A stretch of 46,442 nucleotides of DNA from a virus, in IMG/VR virus record IMGVR_UViG_3300050821_003330, positions 1 through 46,442 of that record; one strand, given 5' to 3'. This document shows positions 38,677 to 45,665 of this stretch, piece after piece; positions within the stretch are counted from its first letter, which is position 1; each line of letters starts with the position of its first letter. A program made the translations under genes and the position numbers. The notes below the pieces were generated by a model, which worked only from the letters and a program-made list of their open reading frames with translations, made no database searches and was not told the DNA's origin.

Positions 38677-39812
38677 ACAACCTCCCACCATTACCTCTCA
38701 CCGACGGCTGGCTTTTCATCGACAATTCCACCCTTGACATACTCACAACCTGCCCACGTGCGTTTGAATACTTCTTCTTCCACAATAAAATCGCCTCTGG
38801 AGAACGTTCCGCACTAAACTTCGGCTCCGGGATGCACTTAGCCCTTGAGAACTTCTACCGGACAGGACTCGAAAAGGACTCAAACCTCTCCCCCTATCAA
38901 GCAGGTCTAAACGCCCTCACCGAACACTTCACTCTCCACCCACAGGCGGAGGACGAGTATCGTTCCCTCGACCTCGCGACGAAGATGTTTGACTTTTACA
39001 CCTCAAAATACCTCTCCGAAGACTTCGAGATTTGTGTCCTCGCCAACGGTAAGCCATGTATTGAAACAACCTTCTCTCTTCCTTTGTTCGATGACTACGG
39101 TCTTCCTAAAAGGTTTTTCTTCACCGATTCTAGTGGTCAAACACATTCCTTCTGCGTGATGTATACAGGGAAAATAGACCTCATCGTCAAAAAGAACCTA
39201 CAAATCTTCACCCTCGACCATAAGACGGCTTTCCAATTCGGGCAAACGTTCTGGCAGGAACAACAAATGTCTGCGCAGCATGTAGGTTACTGTGACTCGG
39301 CGGATAAAATCTTGAACCTAACAACAAGTGGCTACATCGTCAACGGGATGAGAACAAGGAAACTAGGTGGCAAAACTCACCCCCTTCCTTATGACGAAGA
39401 TTTTGAGCGTAACATTTATTACCTCACCCCGGAGCGTAAGAAGGAATGGCGCAATAACCTTATCCATCTAATCCACGAGCTTTGTGATAATGTGTCAAGG
39501 GACTATCTACCTATGAAAACAAAATGGTGTGTGGGGAAGTATGGCCCTTGTCCTTACTTTGACATTTGCTCCCTACCAAACCCAATCGAACGTAAGCTCG
39601 TTCTTGAAAGCGGGCTTTACCGTGATAATGATTGGTCTCCTTTGAAACAAGTAAAACAAGAAACACTAGACAAACTAAAAACATTCATCACCTCTGTGGA
39701 AGACCTTGCTCATGGTGTCATGATTCATGCCGGGGTGGAAACCGTAACCGAATTGGTCAACGCAGCAGAACAACTAAAACTCGCGTTGGAGAATGAGAAA
39801 GATGTTTACTAA
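38673..39812 (+). CDS. PD-(D/E)XK exonuclease (Cas4/RecB-like)
   Basis: A 379-residue nuclease of the PD-(D/E)XK superfamily. The N-terminal SNSTLD-type start appears as FIDNSTLDILTTCPRAFEYF. GSGMHLALENFYR follows, then catalytic VMYTGKIDLIV and FTLDHKTA (Asp and D-x-K), and the QXXXY-like helix QQMSAQHVGYCDSA. CPRAF plus C-terminal WCVGKYGPCPYFDIC give a Cys set like the iron-sulfur cluster of AddB/Cas4 nucleases. It is followed directly by a Sak4-like ATPase and a probable ssDNA-binding protein: a phage recombination module. Confidence 0.85.
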   Translation: MNNLPPLPLTDGWLFIDNSTLDILTTCPRAFEYFFFHNKIASGERSALNFGSGMHLALENFYRTGLEKDSNLSPYQAGLNALTEHFTLHPQAEDEYRSLDLATKMFDFYTSKYLSEDFEICVLANGKPCIETTFSLPLFDDYGLPKRFFFTDSSGQTHSFCVMYTGKIDLIVKKNLQIFTLDHKTAFQFGQTFWQEQQMSAQHVGYCDSADKILNLTTSGYIVNGMRTRKLGGKTHPLPYDEDFERNIYYLTPERKKEWRNNLIHLIHELCDNVSRDYLPMKTKWCVGKYGPCPYFDICSLPNPIERKLVLESGLYRDNDWSPLKQVKQETLDKLKTFITSVEDLAHGVMIHAGVETVTELVNAAEQLKLALENEKDVY

Positions 39813-40573
39813 TGCAAACTGCATCACCATCCTCCCCCCGTCCTCGTCAACCCAAACAAATCCTTTTAATCGGCCTACCCGGTTGTGGGAAAACTGGTTT
39901 CACCTTAACCTTTCCTAATCCTGCAATAATCGACGCCGACCTCAATGTTGACGGGGCTGAACGTCGTTTACGGATTACAAACAAGGACTTAGAATATAAA
40001 TACGCCGCTCTTGCTTTTGACGAAAAAGGCGTGGTCATCCCTGAAGACGAACGTTTTGTGCGTATGCTACGGGAATGTGAGTCAGCCAAGACCGACCCTT
40101 GGGTCAAGACCATCATCTTTGACTCCCTCACCATGCTCCACCAATACCTCATCTGGCAGATACAAGCAGCGAACAAAACCGACTCAATGGCTATCAAAGA
40201 ATGGGGTAAACATCGCGGCTCCATGTTAAGTCTCCTCGCCAAGCAACGCGCCACTGGTAAGACTACAATAATGATATGCCACCGGCAAGAAAAGACCCGT
40301 AAGAAGAAGGACAACAAGGGCAACGACACTTTAGAAGAAGAAGTGTTAGGTTACCTTCCTTCAATCAACCCTGGTTTACAGGAGGACATTGGAGGCATGT
40401 TCACGGACATCTACCACGTAACAATGAAACTAAAGGCAGGTGACCAGTATGAAAACTGGATTGAAACCATGCCTACGACAATGATGCCCTATTTGAAAAA
40501 CTCTATAGGGTTGCCTCCGCGTCTCGACGTAACCAAAGGCTTCTCTGCCCTGCAACCTTATTGGAAGGACTAA
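39812..40573 (+). CDS. Sak4-like RecA-fold ATPase (ssDNA annealing/recombination)
   Basis: A 253-residue P-loop ATPase. Walker A is LIGLPGCGKT near residue 20, and a Walker B-type strand is KTIIFDSLT near 105. AIKEWGKHRGSMLSLLAK and a catalytic-type MICHRQEK follow. This is the AAA_24/Sak4 pattern of phage single-strand annealing proteins. It overlaps the nuclease gene by one base (TAATG), so the two are almost certainly co-translated. Confidence 0.8.
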   Translation: MQTASPSSPRPRQPKQILLIGLPGCGKTGFTLTFPNPAIIDADLNVDGAERRLRITNKDLEYKYAALAFDEKGVVIPEDERFVRMLRECESAKTDPWVKTIIFDSLTMLHQYLIWQIQAANKTDSMAIKEWGKHRGSMLSLLAKQRATGKTTIMICHRQEKTRKKKDNKGNDTLEEEVLGYLPSINPGLQEDIGGMFTDIYHVTMKLKAGDQYENWIETMPTTMMPYLKNSIGLPPRLDVTKGFSALQPYWKD

Positions 40574-40577
40574 CCAC

Positions 40578-40790
40578 ATGGAACACTGCCCCTTCTGCCG
40601 TCAATCAATCCTCCCCGGTCACTTCCTCGAAGACCAACCCGACCTTGGGATACAACACGACCCACCACCGGAGCGTGTAGACCTCAACAACGAACGAGCT
40701 AAGCTCGGTCTCTCTCCGTTGAAAAAACCAATCTCTCAGGCTCTGCCTGATGTAGAACAAAACAAACAACAAAACACAAAAAACAAATGA
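40578..40790 (+). CDS. Small protein with N-terminal CxxC, 70 aa
   Basis: Begins MEHCPFCRQSILPGHF, a half zinc-ribbon (CPFC), followed by a Pro/Asn/Lys-rich disordered tail. It is placed between the annealing ATPase and the putative ssDNA-binding protein, with which it overlaps (ATGA). Function unknown; a recombination accessory is likely from context. Confidence 0.6.
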   Translation: MEHCPFCRQSILPGHFLEDQPDLGIQHDPPPERVDLNNERAKLGLSPLKKPISQALPDVEQNKQQNTKNK

Positions 40791-41296
40791 TAAACATTAA
40801 ACGAATTAGTGACGGCACGGACACGGCAGGGGCCTTCGTGGACGAAGAAGATGCCTTGTTGGCGACGGATACGTCCAAAACGGATACCTCCTACCCAATC
40901 CTCCCCGAAGGTATCATGGATATGGAAATCGTCTCCGTGACCAAGGTCGAAGCCAAGTTGAAAGAAGGGCAGACCAAGCCCGGAAAGAACTTGGAAATCA
41001 AGATGAAGACCACGGTGGCGAAAATCCCCTACGGTGGCCAAGGCGACGAAATCCAAGCCGGGTTCCCGGTGACGACCTACATCTCTCTAACAGAGAGTGA
41101 GAAGTACACCAAATCCGGGATTGAAAAGTCTCTCGCGTCGTTCACTCAAAGCATCGACCGCACGGCCGCTGGTGTTCTCCCCCTCGACCAGTGGGCGGGA
41201 CGGATGGCACAGGTGAAGGTGTCTTACAAAAAGGAATCGGGTGGGTTTCCTCCCGGTAACAACTTCCGCTTCGTGCCTTTGAAGGCCACGAGCTAG
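40787..41296 (+). CDS. Putative ssDNA-binding protein next to Sak4
   Basis: A 169-residue protein with an OB-like beta pattern (PILPEGIMDMEIVSVTKVEA; GKNLEIKMKTTVAKIPY; VTTYISLTESEKYTKSGIEK; AGRMAQVKVSYKKES). It resembles the small proteins that accompany Sak4 and PD-(D/E)XK genes in phages and bind single-stranded DNA. Assignment is mainly from context. It is the last gene before a 165-base structured gap. Confidence 0.55.
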   Translation: MINIKRISDGTDTAGAFVDEEDALLATDTSKTDTSYPILPEGIMDMEIVSVTKVEAKLKEGQTKPGKNLEIKMKTTVAKIPYGGQGDEIQAGFPVTTYISLTESEKYTKSGIEKSLASFTQSIDRTAAGVLPLDQWAGRMAQVKVSYKKESGGFPPGNNFRFVPLKATS

Positions 41297-41313
41297 GAAG
41301 CCTTAAACAATGT

Positions 41314-41431
41314 GGAGAGTGGTGGAAAAGAGACACCGCAGATTACAATAAGGCGACTCGTGCGGCGAGACATATGTCATTGATTGTAATGTGTAGAATC
41401 CGCAATGCTGGTTGAAATGGCCAGCCTCTCC
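41314..41431 (+). ncRNA. Candidate tRNA-like structured RNA
   Basis: GGAGAG (41314-41319) pairs with CTCTCC (41426-41431), like a tRNA-Ser acceptor stem. Inside are a D-arm-like GGTG/CACC hairpin (41321-41337), a large central arm closed by ATTACAAT/ATTGTAAT (41342-41390) containing CTCG-TGCGG-CGAG and palindromic GACATATGTC, and a T-arm-like GCTGG/CCAGC hairpin (41407-41425) stacked on the closing stem. The TGCGG loop could also pair with CCGCA at 41400-41404. CCTTTTG follows. The central arm does not form a normal anticodon arm, so this is not a standard tRNA. Confidence 0.4.
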
Positions 41432-41436
41432 CTTTT

Positions 41437-41461
41437 GTCCTGTTATAAAATGTAACCGCAC
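41437..41461 (-). repeat. 25-bp dispersed near-palindrome, copy 8 (abuts a start codon)
   Basis: Reads GTCCTGTTAT-AAAAT-GTAACCGCAC on the plus strand. It ends at the base before the ATG at 41462, leaving no normal ribosome binding site. The stronger half-site is on the minus strand, and its other arm is the CAGGAC variant shared with copy 7. Confidence 0.85.
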
Positions 41462-41803
41462 ATGAAAATCATCATCGACGACGTCGACGCGGAGGAAATT
41501 ATTAAGGTGATTAAACTCCGTTTGAAACTCACCGAACCTCTTTCAGACGAATTCATCCGTGAGTCCCTTCACAATATAAAGGTCTTCGATAACAAGCAAG
41601 CTGATTACGGTTCACGAAACATCTCCCAATTCGGCTTTATGGGTTGCATCATCCGTATGTCCGACAAATTCGAGCGCATCAAAAACCTTCTCGGTGTCAA
41701 ACGCAAACGCGCCATTAATGAATCCGTCATGGATAACCTTGATGACATTGGGGTTTATACCATAATTGCAAAGTTATGTCACAAAGGGAAATGGCCCAAA
41801 TGA
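41462..41803 (+). CDS. DUF1599-like (nucleotide-modification-associated domain) protein
   Basis: A 113-residue protein with the pattern of DUF1599 / nucleotide-modification-associated domain 1: KQADYGSRNISQFGFMGCI, then IRMSDKFERIKNLL, then ESVMDNLDDIGVYTIIAKLC. This all-alpha fold is related to NTP pyrophosphohydrolases and is found in phages with modified DNA bases. The ATG immediately follows palindrome copy 8, so translation or transcription is likely linked to that site. It overlaps the next gene as ATGA. Confidence 0.75.
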   Translation: MKIIIDDVDAEEIIKVIKLRLKLTEPLSDEFIRESLHNIKVFDNKQADYGSRNISQFGFMGCIIRMSDKFERIKNLLGVKRKRAINESVMDNLDDIGVYTIIAKLCHKGKWPK

Positions 41804-42036
41804 GTGAAAATTTAATCGCCGGAGACATCGTCAAAGTCCCCTCCACCGGACGATGCTTCTTCTACGCGGGCCACCTACCCGCACAAGGTCACTTTGTAAA
41901 AGACGCTTGGGAGAACATCCATCTTCTTCCAAACCACGAAGTTCCTATCCTCTCCGTCCGTCAACAACAGCGTCCCACAATCGCGACGCAACTTGTCTAC
42001 CATAAAACCTACTTCCCTCATGACGACACCTACTAA
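41800..42036 (+). CDS. Hypothetical protein, 78 aa
   Basis: Not recognised. A small beta-rich protein (AGDIVKVPSTGRCFFYAG; AWENIHLLPNHEVPIL). The ATG at 41800 gives an ATGA overlap with the preceding gene; an upstream ATG at 41776 would create a long overlap. It overlaps the start of the DUF1937-like gene. Confidence 0.6.
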   Translation: MSENLIAGDIVKVPSTGRCFFYAGHLPAQGHFVKDAWENIHLLPNHEVPILSVRQQQRPTIATQLVYHKTYFPHDDTY

Positions 42037-42364
42037 ACCCCTAATCTACCTCGCTTCACCTTACTCCCACTTCCTTATCCGCGTAGAAAGAGAACGGCAT
42101 TTTGCTGTGTTGAACTGCGCGGCTCGTTTAATTGGAGAAGGTAATGTAGTTTTCTCTCCCATCGTGCACTGCCATCCAATTAAAGAACTCATGCGAGGAT
42201 GTGGTGACTGGGATACGTGGAAAGAATACAATAAAACCTTCCTCGACCACTGCGAAGAAATGATTGTCCTTATGCTAACAGGGTGGGAAGAAAGCGTAGG
42301 AGTAAAAGCAGAAATTGAATACACGAAAGCGCTTAACAAACCCATTTCTTACATCCTTTCTTAA
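42020..42364 (+). CDS. DUF1937-like nucleoside deoxyribosyltransferase-fold protein
   Basis: A 114-residue protein of the nucleoside 2-deoxyribosyltransferase-like superfamily (DUF1937). PLIYLASPYSH starts the Rossmann-type strand, VVFSPIVHCHPI follows, DWDTWKEYNKTFLDHCEEMI carries the conserved acidic stretch, and MLTGWEESVGVKAEIEYTKA holds the catalytic-type Glu. Phage members are thought to act on nucleotides or modified bases. I chose the ATG at 42020; nine extra codons upstream would overlap the previous gene further. Confidence 0.8.
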   Translation: MTTPTKPLIYLASPYSHFLIRVERERHFAVLNCAARLIGEGNVVFSPIVHCHPIKELMRGCGDWDTWKEYNKTFLDHCEEMIVLMLTGWEESVGVKAEIEYTKALNKPISYILS

Positions 42365-42365
42365 C

Positions 42366-43934
42366 GTGCAAACCATCGAACTTTCCAAAATCCTAATCCT
42401 CGACCGACAACGTTATGAACTCGGAGACCTTGAACGCCTCGCAACCTCCCTCAAAGAACACGGTCAAATACACCCAATCCTTCTACGACAATCAGATTCT
42501 CGTCTTGTTGCTGGTGGGAGACGGTGTGCGGCCACTGAATTACTGGCGTCGCGTGGAGAAACGATTCGGGGCTTTGCGCTTGGCACTATTGCTTACTCAT
42601 TTCGAGAGACGTTATCAGATGAAGAACTCGCAGAACTTGAGTTGGAAGAAAACATAAGACGGAAGAGTCTTACATGGCAAGAAAACGTCTTCGCCATTTG
42701 CAAACTCCACAAACTTTACACCCAACGCGGGGTGATGGAAGGGAAGAAGTGGGGGCAGCGAGAAACCGGGGAACTTCTTGGTGTATCCACAACCCCCGTT
42801 TTCAACGCACTAAAGCTCGCGGAATACCTTGAACGCGATAGGAACAAAGGTGGAATCTGGTTATGTGAGTCCCCTTCTGACGCTATCCGTTTTATTCTAA
42901 GGGAACAAGAAGACGCCGCGACAGCAGAAAAGGCGCGTCGAACCTTGGCGAATCTCGAACCCTCCACGCAAGGAGATGAAGTCCTTTCGGACTATGATAA
43001 TCTTGAAGATGTCCCCGAAGAAACAATCGACCTCACCCAACCACCTCCCTACATTGAACGTGACGAAACCGGCCGTCGAAAGCGTTTATTCCTATGGGAC
43101 AATAAAGACGAGGCTAAAAAATCCTACGAGAAGAACGTGCTCAACACAATGCCGTGGGAGGAATACCTTACAAAATCCCTCGAAGCGTGGAAGGCGGAGA
43201 AGGACATTGTGCCTTTGTCGTCCTTAGTCTTTAACATCGACTGTCTCACCTTCATGAAGGAACATCTCGACTGTTACGACCACATAATCACCGACCCCCC
43301 TTACGGTATCGAGATGAAGAACCTTTCGCAAGAGAACTCCGGCATGGAGAACATTGACCAAGTGAGTAAAGAACACGACGTGGAAGAAAACCTAATCCTC
43401 CTTGACCAGTTTATCAAAGCTTCGTGGCTGTCTTTGAAGGAAAAGGGTTTCCTTGTGATGTTCTGTGACGCGATGAACTTTCGTGCCTTGCATGACCTTG
43501 CTGTGGCGACGGGGTTTCGTGTCCAACGCTGGCCATTCGTCTGGCACAAGACACATGCTTGTCTCAATCAAATGGCTGGGTTTAATACGACAAAGAACTT
43601 CGAGTTCGCTATCATCTGTCGCAAGCCTAACTCACAACTTATTACACCGTGTTCCTCAAGCGTCCTCTCCTGTCCCAATGACGCTACTCGTGACTCCGGA
43701 CATCCCTTTGCAAAGCCTGAGAGTCTCTGGCAAAAGCTCGCCACTCACCTTTCTTACGAGGGTCAGCTTATCCTCGAACCCTTTGCGGGTCGAGGCTCCG
43801 GCACCCTTTCAATGCTTTCCATAGGACGGCGGGTTGTATCGTGCGAGTCTAACGAAGTTCACTTCGCCCATCTTGTGGAGAATCTCAAACAACACTACAT
43901 AAAAACAATCGGAGACCATGTGAGGTTCAAATGA
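42366..43934 (+). CDS. ParB-domain / DNA methyltransferase fusion
   Basis: A 522-residue fusion. Residues 1-75 are a ParB/Srx-type domain (LKEHGQIHPILLRQ; RLVAGGRRCAATELL). A ParB-like helix-turn-helix follows (WGQRETGELLGVSTTPVFNA). The C-terminal half is a beta-class amino-methyltransferase with motif IV TDPPYGIE near residue 312 and motif I EPFAGRGSGTLSML near 472, so it should methylate adenine-N6 or cytosine-N4. The start is probably GTG at 42366; an in-frame ATG at 42315 would overlap the preceding gene. Such fusions occur in phages. The ParB/HTH half probably gives DNA-site specificity. Confidence 0.85.
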   Translation: MQTIELSKILILDRQRYELGDLERLATSLKEHGQIHPILLRQSDSRLVAGGRRCAATELLASRGETIRGFALGTIAYSFRETLSDEELAELELEENIRRKSLTWQENVFAICKLHKLYTQRGVMEGKKWGQRETGELLGVSTTPVFNALKLAEYLERDRNKGGIWLCESPSDAIRFILREQEDAATAEKARRTLANLEPSTQGDEVLSDYDNLEDVPEETIDLTQPPPYIERDETGRRKRLFLWDNKDEAKKSYEKNVLNTMPWEEYLTKSLEAWKAEKDIVPLSSLVFNIDCLTFMKEHLDCYDHIITDPPYGIEMKNLSQENSGMENIDQVSKEHDVEENLILLDQFIKASWLSLKEKGFLVMFCDAMNFRALHDLAVATGFRVQRWPFVWHKTHACLNQMAGFNTTKNFEFAIICRKPNSQLITPCSSSVLSCPNDATRDSGHPFAKPESLWQKLATHLSYEGQLILEPFAGRGSGTLSMLSIGRRVVSCESNEVHFAHLVENLKQHYIKTIGDHVRFK

Positions 43935-44308
43935 CAAAAGAACAAGAACAGGTAAGAGAATGGATGTTAAAGGCAGACCAAGATTGTCCAGTAAAACCTA
44001 AGCTTCCAGAAGAAAGTGTAGCAAAACTTCGCTATCACTTAATTCAAGAGGAACTTGATGAGTTTGACGAAGCCGATAACAAAGAAGAAATTGTCGAGGT
44101 CGCGGACGCACTTGCAGACCTTATGTATGTTGTTCTAGGCACCGCCGTCGCTTATGGCATAGACCTCGAACCACTCTTCCAAGAAGTCCACCGTTCAAAC
44201 ATGTCCAAATTCATAGACGGCCACCGTAGGGAAGACGGCAAGTGGATAAAGGGGCCAAGTTACTCACCGGCGAATCTCCAACCCATTATTGAGGCACAAA
44301 GTAAATGA
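43931..44308 (+). CDS. MazG-like nucleotide pyrophosphohydrolase
   Basis: A 125-residue all-alpha NTP pyrophosphohydrolase. The metal-binding pattern is YHLIQEELDEFDEA followed by EIVEVADALADLMYV (EExxE...ExxD), and the C-terminal SNMSKFIDGHRREDGKWIKG matches phage MazG/PRA-PH-like proteins. It may clean up or convert non-canonical dNTPs, or affect the host alarmone response. It is coupled on both sides by ATGA overlaps. Confidence 0.85.
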   Translation: MTKEQEQVREWMLKADQDCPVKPKLPEESVAKLRYHLIQEELDEFDEADNKEEIVEVADALADLMYVVLGTAVAYGIDLEPLFQEVHRSNMSKFIDGHRREDGKWIKGPSYSPANLQPIIEAQSK

Positions 44309-45426
44309 ATGAAACCATTACCCCACCACAGCCAAAACCCGAAATCATCCCCACCGAGGAACAGCAACTCGCTATCGACACGATAGTTAAATGGATGGAC
44401 GACCCTTCGTCACGTGAGTTCAAACTTGGTGGCTACGCAGGCACTGGAAAAACCACCGTTATCAAATCCCTTTTAAAGTCCCTCGACCCAAAACTCCGCA
44501 CAACCGTCTCTGCCTTTACAGGCAAAGCTGTTCATGTCCTGTCCAAAAAACACATCTACGCTCAGACCCTTCACTCCTTAATGTATGATGTAGAAGTTCT
44601 TCGCGGTGGTGGAGTGACCTTCCATAAAAAATACAAACTTGAAGGAGACCCTTCTCTTGTAATCGTGGACGAATCTTCCATGTTATCCACCGACCTTTAC
44701 CGTGACTTATCCTCCTACAAAAAGAAATACCTTTTCGTCGGAGACCCCGGACAACTTGAACCTGTCGGCGACAACCCTAATCTAATGGCTAAACCAGACT
44801 TGGTGCTTTCCAAAATTCATCGTCAGGCAGAGAAGTCCCCCATCATTCACCTAGCAAATCAAGTCCGGTTAGGCGGTAGTGTAAAAACTGACCTCAACAC
44901 CGACGAACTAACCATCCGTAATAAAAACATAATGGCTAGTGACTTCACCAAAAACGACCAAATCATCTGCGCGAGAAACGCGACTAGGACAAGTTTGAAT
45001 AATAAAATAAGGTTGTTTCGTAAGCTACCCGACAAGCAAATCACCATTGGTGAAAAACTCATCGTCCTCCGCAACAATCTTTCTTTCAACGTCTTCAACG
45101 GCCTAATCCTTTTTGTGGACGAGATTAAACTTGACGTCGCTACTCATTGGACGGTCAACGCTCATGACGAGACTGATAAAAAATATAACAACCTCCCTAT
45201 CTGGAAGAAACCCTTCGTCGAACCATTAAAAAAGGACGCCTACATCCCTAAAGAATGGGTGCATTGCGACTTTGCCTACGTAATAACCTGTCACAAATCC
45301 CAAGGTAGTGAATGGGACTCCGTCATGGTCATAGATGAATGGATGCCACCGCAGGTATGGGACATGAAAAGGTGGAGATACACGGCGATTACACGTGCAG
45401 CGAAGAAACTTACTTATTGTATATGA
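44305..45426 (+). CDS. SF1B DNA helicase (Dda/RecD-like)
   Basis: A 373-residue superfamily 1 helicase. Walker A is GGYAGTGKTT near residue 47, Walker B is VIVDESSML near 118, motif III VGDPGQLEPVG follows, and the C-terminal UvrD_C_2-type region carries VITCHKSQGSEWDSV and RYTAITRAAKKL. This is the T4 Dda/RecD2 pattern, 5'-3' helicases acting at forks and in recombination. It is close upstream of the polymerase. Confidence 0.9.
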   Translation: MNETITPPQPKPEIIPTEEQQLAIDTIVKWMDDPSSREFKLGGYAGTGKTTVIKSLLKSLDPKLRTTVSAFTGKAVHVLSKKHIYAQTLHSLMYDVEVLRGGGVTFHKKYKLEGDPSLVIVDESSMLSTDLYRDLSSYKKKYLFVGDPGQLEPVGDNPNLMAKPDLVLSKIHRQAEKSPIIHLANQVRLGGSVKTDLNTDELTIRNKNIMASDFTKNDQIICARNATRTSLNNKIRLFRKLPDKQITIGEKLIVLRNNLSFNVFNGLILFVDEIKLDVATHWTVNAHDETDKKYNNLPIWKKPFVEPLKKDAYIPKEWVHCDFAYVITCHKSQGSEWDSVMVIDEWMPPQVWDMKRWRYTAITRAAKKLTYCI

Positions 45427-45665
45427 AACCCGTTGACTTTGCCGAAGCAAATTGTCGTCTCCGTGCCCCTGAAGGTATGGATAACTGCGTCGACCTTCCT
45501 TTTTGTAAAGAAGAACACGAAGGACTTCTAATAGCCACTTCTTGTTGGGAACTATCCGAAGAAGAAGTTGAATCTATAATAAAAAGTAAACGAGTTATCG
45601 TTCAAGTAACCGGAAACTCTTTTCCACCCATGCGATTATTTGTCGCGAAAGAGGAAATGAAATGA
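45423..45665 (+). CDS. Hypothetical protein, 80 aa
   Basis: Not recognised. A Glu-rich alpha/beta protein (CKEEHEGLLIATSCWELSEE; IKSKRVIVQVTGNSFPPMRL). The start at 45423 overlaps the helicase stop (ATGA), and its own stop overlaps the polymerase start (ATGA), so it is embedded in the replication operon. Confidence 0.65.
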   Translation: MKPVDFAEANCRLRAPEGMDNCVDLPFCKEEHEGLLIATSCWELSEEEVESIIKSKRVIVQVTGNSFPPMRLFVAKEEMK

